Part shown: piece by piece, positions 1 to 12,439 of the stretch
Numbering within the stretch: position 1 is the stretch's first letter
Layout: every line of letters begins with the position of its first letter
NCBI GenBank assembly: GCA_025331565.1
Contig: JAFREQ010000012.1
Location: forward strand, 10,344,501 to 10,408,500
Reading direction: 5' to 3'
DNA from: Holacanthus passer
Lineage: Eukaryota > Chordata > Actinopteri > Pomacanthidae
Length of the DNA: 64,000 bases
Position numbers and translations under genes: made by a program
The notes under the pieces: model-generated
Databases searched by the model: none
What the model was told of the DNA's origin: nothing
Seen by the model: only the letters and a program-made list of their open reading frames with translations

Positions 1-272
1 AAGGGGAGTAAAATCACATTAGATTGGGTCCATGAGGGGTTAGGGAAGATATTAAATATGAAGAAATAGAAAATAAGATTTAATTAAACATGGTGGCTAT
101 AAAAGGGTGGAAGACGGAGTAAAGAGAGGGATGAAACACAGGAACAGAAAGAGTGATGAGAGAGAGGTGGAAAAAGAAAGAGCTGCTGAAACAAGGGATC
201 AATACTTTACTGCTGGGTGCTGAAATGGTGGTGGCAACTGTCTCCCCGAGTTTCCTCCTTAGCTAGACACAT

Positions 273-273
<1 letters not shown>
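1..273. other. Unannotated purine-rich non-coding DNA
   Basis: The first 180 bases are rich in A and G with no open frame of note. No promoter, exon or repeat family was recognised. The window may start inside a longer GA-rich tract. Confidence 0.5.

Positions 274-302
<29 letters not shown>
274..302. repeat. (CA)n microsatellite
   Basis: Uninterrupted CA dinucleotides, about 14 units, ending in a single ACATAC variant. This is a typical length for a polymorphic fish microsatellite. Confidence 0.95.
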
Positions 303-306
<4 letters not shown>

Positions 307-2980
307 GCTTAAAGCCTGAGCAGCAGAGTGTCTATAGCTGTTAAAATGGTGGAATTAAAGGACGCCTGCTGAATTGTAAAGAATAGGTGTAACAGGTCTT
401 TCCTCTGTCACTAGTCAATGTTATTCAAGCATCACCTATTTAACATTTACAGGCGAGAAAGCTTTAAAGCAAAAGTAGTTTGACCGAAAAAATGAATCGC
501 ATCACAAGTCCTGTGATAACAACTGAATTGAACCTGATGTAGGCCATGAGATGTGGCTGAAAGCTCCAGAGAAATTCATGTAACGATCAGAAGTGCTATT
601 TCCAAAATCAATGTTGAACAAAGCAGAATAGAGCAGCCATAAAAATGCATCACATATTGAAATAGTGTATATAAAAATGAAGTTACCAGTAAATGTCCTT
701 ACTTGGGAACTGAGACATTTCTATTTCTTCCTCGGCTTTGTTGACGCTCCTCTGCCTCACTTCTATCCTCACCTTTATATGTTTCCTCTGAATGTTCTCT
801 CTGATTGGGAATTCATTCCTCATCCTCATCACTTGTCTCCTCTATCACTCTCTCCACCATGAAGTGTGCTCGTGGTGACGCCCTGGGCAAAAGTATGTTT
901 GTGAAATCCTTCAAAATGCACCTTTCTTCACACATTACCTTTTTATCAACATATGTAAAGTCTGAAACTCGCATTACGGTTTGTATTGGCAACTCTGCAA
1001 CATTGACTATCTCCAGTTTGTTTGCTGCTTACGAAGAGTTTAAAAAAATCTGATGAAAACATATTAGCTGACATTTGATTTTTTTTTAACACACATAACA
1101 TAAAAGAATGTTTGTGATGATTTCTAAAATTTGACTATTAAGGAATTTAAAGAGATATCACACCCAACACCTGCAATGACAACACTATTGTGAAGACAGT
1201 CAGCTTGTCGCATCACTATACTGTAGCTATGTCTGCATTATTGATCTGTGCATCTGAGTATTTCCGTCTCGTTTGTGCTTCCAAGAGGCCTTGAAAGAGA
1301 AACACCGACCCATCCTGTCAGTTCACGAGCTGGAAAGATGAAGGTCAAAAGCACACACCGCCCTCACTGGGCTGCTGTGTGAAAAAATGCCCACCTGTGG
1401 AGAGAGCACTTTGGCAAGAGTGTCACAGACAATTTATTTCATAACGGCGTGGTCTGACACAACATCCACAGTATTTCCACTAAGTCAGGGGCGTACGAGG
1501 TCGCTGTGCATCAGCCTTTGCAAGAAAATGTTCCGAAGCTGCTTCACAGTGTTGCCAGGTGCCAAAGACCCCCATCGTTATCATATTTCAAACTAATGTC
1601 AAACTATTGTACTTTCAAGATTTAAACAGCCAGAACTGAGTGTCTAACTTAAATTAAGGCTGTGCTGTGGTAGGCAATATATCCATGAGTTTACCAAGTT
1701 GACTGCAACAGGCTCTGACTGTCATGCAGGCGATGTCCTGGTGGACACCGTACATCCTAGTGTGTAAAAGAGGTTGTAGGTGTAGGTAGATTTTTGTACC
1801 ATAAACTAAACAAAAGCTGATGGTAACTATACAAAATGAAATGTTTTGATACTTAAACCAAATGAAATCCGTGTGGATCTATGATATGATCATATGGCAG
1901 ATCCAGATTCAGTATGTTGTCATACATAACTGATGAATTAACATAGAGTAAATTATCAGGATGGCTGAAAATCTACGTACCATTTCAGTATCATGGAGAG
2001 TAAGAGAGAAAAAAGTGTCCCAGTAAGCCCTGACAGTGTGACAGTGAACCAGCATGAACAACACCAGGACCCTGAAACTGCAGCTGCTAAATGTAATTCA
2101 GTCATTATTATTTGCATTATTTACACCTGTGCTTTTCTACTGTGACATGTCAAAATGTCTTCAGTGAAAAAGGCCTATGTGAACTTCACAGGCTATTTGA
2201 GTCTTTTGCTCGTTGCCTTTCTGTGGTCTTCCCTTAACAGTCACATCATGACTTCAATGAGGGATCTTTTCACTTTTGATCTAATGCTATCTTTTAATTT
2301 GAGTAATGATATACACTTGAAGTTACACAAGAACATGAATTTATTATTATGATATTTATTAATTAATTGAAATATGGACAGCAGTAACTTCTGAAACCAG
2401 TCAGGCTCTTTGGTGTTGAAGGGAGGCCTTGACAGTTCTCACAGTGACCGACTGATGCAAGTCGGCAACTACACAAAAGTCATAAAAGGCAGCATCGAAG
2501 CTGTAAGACATTATGTAATGTTTAGAGATAACTTAAACTGATGCATGGCCCTGTCTATGGGCTCAGATCCAATGTGTCTTGCAGACTTGTAAGTAATTTT
2601 GCCTCTGAAGAGCTATTGAAGCAGTCAGTGTGGATGCTGGAATCATAACGCCTTTGCATTATGGGACAATTACAGCAGGTTAGAAAATTATCCCGCACAG
2701 ATTTTATGTTTAGGAAGGTGGTAAATGGAGGTGCGACAGGAAATTTTGAAGTGAGTCTTTAGCACAAAACCAGTCAATTGTGTGTTACAGACTTGTTTTG
2801 TACTTATAAAACTGTCCCTCTGTGCTCACACACCTTGACTGGCAGACTGATTACATCTTTCTGTGCCCGCTCAGTAGTTCTGCAATTAATAAACTTCTGT
2901 ATTATCTGTCACTCTGATTTATGAAGAAATGAGAGGACAACAACTACCTGTATCCTGTCTCTTTTGACAGACACAGAAGT

Positions 2981-2981
<1 letters not shown>
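303..2981. other. Unannotated AT-rich DNA, no gene seen
   Basis: About 2.7 kb with no recognised gene, RNA or transposon. Short open frames at 665-862, 805-1053, 1387-1596 and 2155-2352 have no recognisable domain and lack support such as splice sites or a Kozak context. A run of T at 1079-1087 and AT-rich TTAATTAATT near 2359 are the only local peculiarities. Confidence 0.55.

Positions 2982-3017
<36 letters not shown>
2982..3017. repeat. (CA)n microsatellite
   Basis: An 18-unit perfect CA run. It is read as a His-Thr run in one of the spurious open frames here. Confidence 0.95.
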
Positions 3018-3021
<4 letters not shown>

Positions 3022-3187
3022 GGTTCCATCTCTTTCTATTAATCTTGACGAAGCACAGACAGACCAAAAAAGGACATTTTAGAAATTTAAGTCACGCCTC
3101 ACCTACAGAATCACAAACAGTTAACTTTTTGATGAAAGAATCGCTGCTTCTCAGGGGAAAATATTTAGACATTACTCTTCCTGTCCC

Positions 3188-3340
3188 TGTGTGTGTGTGT
3201 GTGTATGTGTGTGTACGTGCGCTGATTTGTCTCTTGACAGTGAGTCGTCAGTCCCTGCTGTGCCTTCTGGCTTGATGAGAACATCAAGAGGCCTTTCTGA
3301 CTCATGGCTGAGTGTGTGTGTGTTTACGTGCATGTGTGTA
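3188..3340. repeat. Interrupted (TG)n arrays
   Basis: Two TG patches, at 3188-3213 and about 3311-3340, interrupted by TA, CG and CA dinucleotides. Both give Cys-Val runs in translation, so the open frames at 2964-3275, 3191-3382 and 3312-3641 are not credible genes. Confidence 0.85.
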
Positions 3341-6300
3341 TGTTTTGGTCTGTCTGTCTTTGTGCCTGTCAGTCTCCTCTAAGTGGATGATGATTCATAC
3401 AAATTCCAGATGCTTTTATATAAATCAGTCCTCCTTGTTATTTAGGAAGAGCCTCTTGGTAAGTGATAATGCAGCCATGACTGACTGTCGCTTCGAGTCA
3501 TGTAAACCGTTTATTTCATCTGCATGTTATTTGATTATTAAAGGTAATAAGTGCTCGCAGATGTATGTACAGTATGTTATTTTCTTTTCCTGGCCAATTA
3601 ACACTTTCTGTATTAAGCAGTTAACTTTCAGCACACTGTGATTGTTAATGGAACATATAGAACATGCTTATAATACAGACAGTGGTCCACCTATGTATTA
3701 TTGAATGTTGGTACAGTATATTGATCAGACCGGAAGAGACAATTACTCTGGCTGATCAATTAGCAAATGAATGAAACAGTACAGCATGGGGTTCCTATTA
3801 GAGTCCTCCTTTTGACCACCTGTTCATGTGTTCAAGTCCACGAGTTCAATGGAGTGTTTATGCCAAGCAGCCAATTGCAGCAGCCTGATATAATTTTGAT
3901 CCTGATTGGAGTGTAACGTCAACACTAATGCTGTGTTGTAACTAGTTAATTTCACACTAAACTTGCCAGTGAGTGACAACAGTGTTGTTTTATCTATAGT
4001 GCACTACTCATAAAAATGGGAGAGAAAGACAATGCGGACTAGTAACAGAAATTTACAGTATTGATCAATTGCTTCCTTTGTGCTGATGTTTCTTTTAAAC
4101 TATAGTGAGGAAGGCTGTATCACACATGAATATGGTCATAAATAATGACATCAATAAGAGTCTCTGGAAAACTCAGATTTTGGCATAAAAGGGTTGAAGA
4201 TTTGTAGTCACTGACCGTGTAGTTCAGTAAGCCGGTAAGTGAAGGCATCACTGTTTAAATGCACTCCAGTATGTCGTCAGTGAATGAACGTATCTTTGTT
4301 CAAAAACATTCAGTGCGTACGGCAATAGATGAAGGCAACATCATTCAAATCTAATTGATAATGTGAAACAGTTAGTGAGTGCATCACCATTCATACAGCC
4401 ACGATGTTCAGCGCTGATTCGGACTGTCTGTAGTTCAGTAGTAAGTTCGGTCTGTTTGTTGTCCGAGCTACAAAAAGTAGCCTATACAAGACTTATGACT
4501 GTTTCTATGGCTTTTTTATAGGTTGTAGTGAGTGGAGCTTCACTACTAAAAGCTACTAATTCAGACAGTGACAATAGTGATATAGTCAGTTAAATTTAAC
4601 TATCCGTTGATAAAGATTAATTCATACACATACTGAACATCTCAGGCATCCAAGTGGTGCTGGCAGCAGTTCCCATGTCAAGTGAATGCAGCATAAAATT
4701 ACACTTGTGTCCTTGTCTATTTCAGATAACAGTAACAATACAGAGCGTTCATGTCTAATCGTAAATGTAGAGGAATGTAATCTGTCACAGACGATGTGAG
4801 AATAAACAAAATAAGCTCATGGTTCTTTGAACATTAATTGGTCACGTCTTTGTTCTGTCATGACAGCAGTACTTTGCAGCTGCTCAGCCGATGTATACAT
4901 TGTAAGTTTCTTCTAACTTACATATAAATTGTGCAGCAGTCGTTGCTGGACCAACTCCTGGGCAGTCTCTTTGGCTTGTTAAATGTTTAACTTCCTCCAC
5001 CAGTCACTTCTCATCTACTCTAGTGTCTGTCTAGTGTACAAACAGCTTGTGTGCACAGAGCATCTGTCCTTAATTTTACATGAAGCACCATCTTTTTGGT
5101 CCTGCAAAGCAAGAGAATGAGCTGGAAAAGTGGCTGAAACCAGGCTGCTGGTTGAGGGAGCCATCTGATTCAATGTTAATGTAAAAAATATTGCTTAATG
5201 CAGCTTTAATGATGTTGGCTGCCACAATAACAGACTCCATTTTTCACTCGTGTCCTGAGCTGAGCAAGCTGTTGCACCACTGCATTAGTTTAGAGCAAAT
5301 GTTCCTCCCTCATCTTCCCCCTGCATTTCTTTCATTTCACTCTGTTCCTCTTTAAACATAACAACCCTCGAGAAAGGCTCGCTAGTCACCGAAAGACACT
5401 AAATTTTCCTCTGCGACCTTATTAATTAAAAAAAGGAAAATAATGTACACCACCCGCAGTTATTTGCTGTTCTGTAATTCCACGCCATTTATCAATACAA
5501 GCCTCTTGCAGAGTGAATTTACATAAACCTGTAACAGCACTGCTTTATCATTTAATTGGTCCCCAGTGAGAGAGACACATCAACATGCAAATAATACAGA
5601 AACTCTGAATTAAAAGCAGAATACACAGGCAGAAAGGCTATCGAATTCACAAGTGGTCGACAACTGTGGTGCTCTTGCTTTAAGAGTTTTCAATTTCCTT
5701 CTGGTTAACAGGAGCCAGACGTCCAGTTTGTGAGGTGTTGATGATTCGTCTTATTATTGATTATCCTGCAGCCTGGGACAAAACTCCTACAAGGCAACAA
5801 ATAACACACACAACAGTGGGAGGCAAGCAACAGGCAAAAGATTTTTGCTTTTGATTAGCAGATCTAAACACTAGCATGGCATTTCTGATCATCAAATCTA
5901 TATTTACTGCTATCGTACCATAGGTGTGAGGTTATTAAATATTATAGCCTGATATTAAATGTGATGCACAAAAGCAAGAAAATGTCACGGCACCTGTATC
6001 ATAATGCCAGAGAAACACATGCTTCATAAAGTTCTTTTTAGTACTAGAAAAGAAGGAGAAGTATATGTGTCAAACATATTGAAAATATAAAATCCTATTA
6101 TTCCACAGAAGACACACCTCAATACTCGTGCTTTGTTTGCAACATTTTAAAAGGCGTTTTCGTCCATGAACCCAGCGGGTCAGAGGAAGGTCTCAGGTCA
6201 TCACCTCCTGGTGTGACACTGTTCAATGTTTTCATTGCAGTGTGTCGAAATGTCCAATAACTGTATTTCTGCTACATGTAACCTGTGACTTTCTATCCCT

Positions 6301-7920
6301 GAAAGTGACAGTGACTGGTCGGGCCGAGGTTGGATGACTTTGTTGTTTACTCTCCAGGGAGAAGTCCATTTATCATACTGAGAGGAGGAGGTGTGAGTGG
6401 GAGTAGTCTGATAACATGGGCTGCTGCACCACAGTACGTGCTACGTGCATGTACTGTAGGCAGGATGTGCACAAGACGTGTTTGTTGCTCAGTGATATTG
6501 ATAATAATTGTATTAAGACTAACAATGCTGCACAAACAAGACAGATAAAAGACAAAAGATGGATTAATGAAATCTCTCAGGCTACGCTGCTGCACATTTA
6601 AAATCCTCCCTTGATCTTTTGACATTTACTATCAATCTTATTTTGCTGGTTTGTTGAATGGACGAACAAACCTGGACAAGAATTTTAGTCGCTCAAAGTT
6701 GATGCTCAGGTCAAATAGGACTAATTCCCTGGAGCCCTGCTTAATTTTGCCAAAAAAAGTAATCATTGTCTGTGATTGATCCCACTAATCCTTTTTGTGA
6801 TACAGCTGTGACCAGCGGCATTACTGTCCCGAGAGGAACTGTTTTGATTTTTTTCACTTGCATAGACGTTTCCTTTTTGGTAAGACTGCACTAAAAATAT
6901 AATTGTTTTCTTTTGGCTCTATAGGCAGCAACAGTGGCGTACAGGCGTCACTTTACACTAATGGAAAGTATCAGTAGGATCTTGGTATTTTGGCCCACTG
7001 CTGGCATCAAATCAAGCCAGTAGAGAACCTTCTATCATCTTTTTCTGAGTTGTGTCACTGTCAGACAGCATCAAATGTCAATGTCTACAGAGGTTTTTTT
7101 GGTTTGGACTGTTTTGCATTTTTCAGTCTGTGAAATGTGTTTATGACAACATTTTAACAAGCAAACCGCAATTTCACATAATGCTTTTAAAAATGGGTTA
7201 TTCTCACCTTTATGCAGAGATCATGTGAACATTCATCTGACTCAAGAGGGTTGTAGAGTTGTGGGCAATTGGAGAGTCTGGTGATAATTATTTATGTTTG
7301 TCACTCCAAGCTTTCACATTACATGTAGTCAAAAATATTGATGAGCGCGGCTTTAAATTTGCATTTAATTACCTTGACCGACTGACTTTGTCCAAATGAG
7401 GCATATGCTTCTTTATTATTTAGCACCGTTATATCAGAGCTGTCAGGAAAAGCAGCTTCTCAGTTATAATTAAAACTTGAACGTTGACGTGAAAAGGAAT
7501 TAAAAAGTAGGAAACCGGTCATCGTGGTAACTTCCAGTAGCCCCTGGGGTTAAAGTCAAAGGCATAACAGAGCACAATAACTCAGCTCGCACTTAGCCGC
7601 CGCTGTGTGAAAAGGGGCTAAACTACCTCAGGGCAGCGAGAGCTACGGCGCGGAAAAACCCTGGTTTAAGAGCATGTGAAAGGTGATTCACAGTGGTGGA
7701 GGTTTAACAGTGTCTTTGATTACCTGTGTGGACAAGGACATGCTGACTTGGTTCTTCTGTGCTCTGACTGATTGGCCCCCACGGACAGATGGACTCGCTG
7801 ATTGGCCCTTGGCATACAGAGGGCAGCGAGCAGGAAGTCCTCATAAAGAGAGAGGGATGTTCAATCTTCTGGCTCCCCAGACAACCACAACCTGCCTTCT
7901 GCTGAACCTTATCTGTTTCT
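3341..7920. other. Unannotated DNA with two enhancer-like AT-rich stretches
   Basis: About 4.6 kb with no recognised gene, RNA or mobile element. The overlapping short open frames at 6330-6625 on both strands look like chance. Around 5390-5650 and 7330-7520 the sequence is AT-rich without being simple repeat and carries octamer-type sites (ATGCAAAT at 5585-5592, its reverse ATTTGCAT at 7357-7364) with a TAATTA core at 7366-7371. These could be conserved regulatory elements, but that is inference from motif content only. Confidence 0.5.
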
Positions 7921-8180
7921 CGGGGTGTGTTTCTGTCTCTTTTTGTTTCTGTTTGTCTCGCTGTTTAAGCTTGTCCTCTCTCGTACGTCCTCTTCCCCCG
8001 CTCCCTCCCTCCAGTCGTGTTTATATCTCTGTCTCTAAAAGTTTCTCCCGTCCTCTCTCTAACACCGTCTCAGGCCTCGTAGCTTCCTTTTAAAAAAAAA
8101 AAAAAAAAATTTCTCCTCGCTTTCTGTCGGCAGCACTGTCCTTTCTCTTCCTTTTCTTTTTCCCTACAGCAGCTTTCAGA
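7921..8180. repeat. CT-rich low-complexity tract with an A-run
   Basis: Pyrimidine-rich DNA (TCTGTCTC, CTCCCTCC and similar) runs from about 7921 to 8075, then an 18-base A-run at 8092-8109, then more TC-rich sequence to 8180. The two long open frames here, 7683-8093 plus and 8070-8405 minus, are composed of this tract and are not credible. Confidence 0.7.
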
Positions 8181-9654
8181 AAATTGTCTTCTGTGTGAAA
8201 TGAGACAGAGGAGATTGGCGAGCAGTATTAGAGCAAGAGAGAGAGAGACTCTGTAAGGAGGTTGTAAAAATGACTCCTCCATGGGGAAATACCACAGCTG
8301 TATTAAGATCTCCTCGTCTCCTTGTCTTTTAAACGGCTCCCATTCTCCAGCTAATTGTTTTGAAGCCTGGCCCGTAAATCCCCAGCGAGATCTGGCGCTA
8401 CTCATTGAATTAGCCCGGAGTTACAGAAATATTTCTCTTTTATCAATCTTTGAGAGAGAAATATGTCTTTTCAGCCTCCTCCTCTTCTCCAGCAATCTGT
8501 TACAGTCTTCTCCCTCCGTTTTCTGCCTCATAAAAAAAAAAAGGCCTTTCTGCTTCATTCATTTCATGGAGCAACAGGAAAAAGAACAATGTGACAAAGA
8601 TTGTGAGGATTCAGATCATGTCACAAGGCTTAATCCACTGAGCCACAGGGATTCCTCCTAATACTGCGGTATCAAAATATGCTTACTCAGAACTTATTAT
8701 TTCTAGAGGTGAGGATCCCAAATGGCAGATGCCTTGTTTGTCATCTCCACCTCAGAATTTATGAAACCGGGATGTATAGCTTACCGGTGAGGCCAGGGGT
8801 TTGTAGCAGACTTTGATTGAAGTTAAAGCCCGAGCACACTGGAAGCAATTTACTGAAATGCGTCATTTGTAGCTTCTAATCTGAGGTTTTGTGTGACATA
8901 CAGCAGGAGGCAGATTTGAAGTGTCAGCAGCGGAGTTTCTGCTTTATCTCACCACAATAACAGGACCCATTACTGAACACTTTTCGTGTGACGTTTCACA
9001 GACCGTGTTGTTAATGCTTTGAAAGTGTGTACAATTCTCATAAATGTCAAAAAATATACATGTCAAAAATAATGTTGTCAATGCTGTTGAGGGTACCTGT
9101 TGCCCAGGGCATTATTCTTTAGTTACTTATTTATTATTTTATTATACTCAACTTTACAGTGTGATTTTGAGGGAATGGAGAGAAAGAGACTCCAAAACAG
9201 AGGAAGTTATCACCCTTTATCAACTTTTTGGCACCATCTACTTTTATAAAGCCAAACTCTGCCAGAGCATAAACTGTTCCACAAAAGATGAACGGCTTCA
9301 AGATGGCTGAGACAGGAGACAATGTATCACAAATACAAATACATCTCTTGAATAAATTGTGTAAAACAATTGTCTGGCTAGAAACCAAGCTCTTCTGACT
9401 CTGTAGCACCGACGTGTTCCTGGCTTGCTCATGTGTTAGTTGTTTGCCAGTGACAGTATTTTCCAAGTACATACAGGGCCTACGTGGATTTCACAAGACA
9501 TGACAGATGTGCCGCTTTCTACTGTGACCAGTTGTCTTATAGCCTAATGCTTTTAAAAGGACATTTATAATCAGCATTTATTAGCCGCAGATTTTGATTC
9601 AGTAGATTTTATTTTCACTAGAATGTGACTCATGCACATGTAACAGTGCCTCTG
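8181..9654. other. Unannotated DNA
   Basis: No recognised gene. Short frames at 8281-8661, 9044-9310 and 9134-9472 have no known domain. On the minus strand at 8607-8645 there are sequences like the A and B boxes of tRNA genes, but they are only about 17 bases apart, so no tRNA is called. Confidence 0.5.
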
Positions 9655-9735
9655 GTAAAGTAGGTGGTGGCAATAGTCACAATCTGCCATAAAACGGAAA
9701 AAGAGGAAGAAGCAACTATGAAAAGAAGAAGAAGA
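9655..9735. repeat. Dispersed teleost repeat fragment with (GAA)n tail
   Basis: The order GGTGGTGGCAAT, then CCATAAAAC, then several GAAGAAG units resembles a short dispersed repeat common in fish genomes that ends in GAAGAAGAAG. The match is from memory and partial, so this is tentative. Confidence 0.35.
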
Positions 9736-11206
9736 TCCGATATTAGGACATTTTTTCCCCCACGTCTCTCAATGAATATTTGAAGGCAATACATGATGCC
9801 TGAGAGCCTTACTGCATTATATTCCAATATATATTAAATCGTCAGCATCTGAATTTTGTGTTTTCCTTTACATGAAAAAAAGACCACCATAAATTGATGA
9901 GGAAAATGCACAAACCGAAGCAGAAAAAATTCCAAAAATGCAGGAAATTAAATGTTTGACTCTCAAAATTTCCTGGGGGAGGAACCCCAGATCTCCATGC
10001 TGAAAATGAACCTGTGCCCTTGCAGCATTTATCATCATCAGGCTGACTCAGAATTGTAGCATCAAACTGATTCAAAAACCTATTGATACTATTAATAATC
10101 ACTGATAATCCAATGTTTAGATATTGTTTCACTGGGATTCTAAATACACATAAAACCTTCTGATATCTTGCCCCAAATGAGAAACAAAAATCTGAGTCCA
10201 AGGACAATAGACTAATTTAATTCAGCTTTGCTATTAAGTTAAAGTCAGAGACCTTGCTGAAGAAACTTCTTAAAACAGCCTCAAAACACTTAGCCAACAA
10301 CCTTGAATGGTGGTTGTGTACGGAGGAGTCAAACCAAGGTGAAGAGACTACATCAGGAGGTGGAGCTGGTGCCAAAAAACAAATATAAAAAAGAAAAAAC
10401 AGCTGAAGTAAATTGTTGCTTTCTGTACATGAGTCAGTTTCAGCACAGAGCCAACAACCTTGACAAGTTTGTATATTTACACACATAAGTCAAAGTCAGT
10501 GTTTACAATGTGACTCCAAGCCAAGGGGACTTTGGAGTAAAGTGTTGCCATCCGTTTGTATGTAAGTCAAATTAAGCCAAGTTAGTTTGACTGATATGGA
10601 TATTACTGGGCTGGATATTACCATAGAAGCAGGTTTTTCCATATTCATGCTGATTATTTTGGTCTCTTCACACAAAGCGGGATAAAATACTGCCTGCCGA
10701 ACAGTTAGACACCAATCATCAGCTTTGATGTGAAGCCTTGGCAGACAGCAAGGGTGAGAGAAGTAAGAGGGGAGGGAAGGGAATGAGTGTTTGTGGGAGA
10801 AGAAGAGCCGAGAAAGAGAGAGAGAGAGAAAAAAGCGGTGCACAGATGAAGGGAACGAGAGGGAAAGTCGGAGGAAAGTGTGTGCGTACTTGAGAAGGAC
10901 CCGGTCACAGAGTGAGACGGGGAGTTAAAAGAGCGTCCGTTCTGGTCAAGATGAGATGGTTGATTGTGTATGGACGGCATCCAGGAAGTATCTGGAGTGA
11001 ATTGGAAGAGCTTCCCGTCCTTTGAGAGCATCTCTTTTAATCATGGCTGTTGGGGCTGTGGGAACCAGCCTCACCACCGAGAGGACACTGTTAATTAGAC
11101 GGCATGTTACTGCGCATCCCTGTAGAGTCAACACCCTGCACGGCAATGATTGCACTCTGTTTCTGTCTCTCGCACACAAACACACACAAATCTCACAGTG
11201 ATGCTC
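9736..11206. other. Unannotated DNA with a GA-rich patch
   Basis: No recognised gene. The stretch 10740-10925 is GA-rich and includes a GA run at about 10808-10834. The minus-strand frames at 10496-10843 and 10705-11031 are Ser-Leu-Phe rich translations of that patch. Other frames at 9842-10207 and 10217-10486 have no recognised domain. Confidence 0.5.
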
Positions 11207-11223
11207 GCTCTCTCTCTCTCTCT
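11207..11223. repeat. (CT)n microsatellite
   Basis: A perfect CT run of about eight units inside otherwise unique sequence. Confidence 0.85.
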
Positions 11224-11699
11224 GATTTATATACACATGGAAATATACAAATGTCTTGCACACATAAACGCTAATGTTTTCATATTTACACGCATTCGAG
11301 GGACAAACTATTTTTCTCAACTTGTGACCACAACAGATGTAACGACTGTTTGCCAATAACATTTTTGGCATATGTCATCCTAATTTTGGGCTTTTCCTCT
11401 TGCAACATTACACAATTATCCCATTTATATGACTGATGCACCAGCAAGTCAGGAAGCAGTTGTTGCTGTTGGAAACTTGCTCATAAAAAAAAATTAATAC
11501 TATTACTACTCTCACACATACTGCTAATTGGTATTCGACTTAATGAGTCATCTGTGTACAGCTGTCTTTGTACCTGAGATTCACAGATTTTGCTACCTGA
11601 GTTGCATCAAAATTAATGTGGTAAACGCTCAAAGCATAATGAACAAACACAAGAAGACAGAAATAAACAGGGATCGCAGGTGGAAGATGCACCACATGG

Positions 11700-12075
11700 C
11701 CAGTGTGGACACTTGAACACTTGAGCTTGTCCAACATCCCATTCGAAAGCCACTGGCTTTAAAATGTTTGTGTGACAGCCTCAGCTCTACTAAGAGGAAG
11801 GGTTTCCAGAGGATTTTGGCACCTGGCTGCAGGGATTTGTTCCCATTCAGCCACAAGGGCGTCAGTGAATCCAGCCTGAATCTGATGGGCTTTTCCAGTT
11901 TGTCCCAAAGGTCAGAGTCGAGGTCAGAGCTCTGTGCAGGTCAGGAAAACCATTTCTTTATTATCTTTAGTCCACAGGAGCATTTTCATGTTGAAACAGG
12001 AAAGGGCCGTCCTGAAACTGTTGGAACTATTGTCTAAAATATCATTAAGTGCTGGAGCAATTAGAGGCTAATTGT
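11700..12075 (-). mobile_element. Tc1-like DNA transposon remnant, transposase C-terminal half
   Basis: A dead Tc1-like element read on the minus strand. From about 12020 downward it reads GPFLFQHENAPV, which in the Tc1 family is the second catalytic block, normally QHD; here the aspartate is Glu (codon at 11985-11987). Next, in the frame ending at 11940, comes PAQSSDLDSDLWDKLE, the family block PAQSPDLNPIEHLWDELE with the NPIE part lost, so the third catalytic Glu is missing. Next, in another frame at 11771-11866, comes AEWEQIPAARCQNPLETLP, the family's C-terminal block. The changes of frame and the lost catalytic residues mean it is inactive. The sequence from 11700 to about 11745 resembles the inner side of the element's terminal inverted repeat. 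The N-terminal helix-turn-helix half is absent. Confidence 0.88.
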
Positions 12076-12307
12076 AACTAACCCTGTTCACACACACAGT
12101 ACAGACTGAAAGTAACAGGCTCTCTCTTGCCTCTCATGAGAACGAAGCTTGCAGGTGTAGATACTTATCTCTGACTGGATATTATTTTCTCCCTTTGCCT
12201 CTGTACTGGCGCACAACAAAGCAGTTCATGGATCATTTTTTCTTTTTTAAGTCTAGCTTGTTGAAGTCTTATTGTACTGACGATAGTAGCAGTTGACCAC
12301 AATGATT

Positions 12308-12328
12308 ATTTTTTTTTTTTTTTTTTTT
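12308..12328. repeat. Poly-T run
   Basis: About 21 T residues directly before the SINE-like piece. In minus orientation this would be an A-rich tail, or it may be an independent homopolymer. Confidence 0.9.
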
Positions 12329-12426
12329 GTGGTTCATGAGGTTGAGCCGGTTGTCCACTAATCGCAGGGTTGGCGGTTTGACCCCCAGCTCATCCTTTCC
12401 TTTGGCAAGACACTGAACCCAAAATT
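12329..12426 (+). mobile_element. SINE-like fragment (tRNA-derived type)
   Basis: The segment contains GGTTTGACCCC at 12374-12384, close to the RNA polymerase III B-box of tRNA-derived SINEs. It is followed by TTTGGCAAGACACTGAACCC, a phrase that recurs in a dispersed repeat of percomorph fish (recognised from memory). The piece is short and lies between a poly-T run and a hAT remnant. The family name is uncertain. Confidence 0.5.
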
Positions 12427-12439
12427 GAAAAAAACAGTG

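Noticed and set aside
8607..8645. tRNA-like A and B boxes on the minus strand
   Set aside because: The boxes are too close together (about 17 bases) and no cloverleaf with an acceptor stem could be drawn; at most a SINE scrap.
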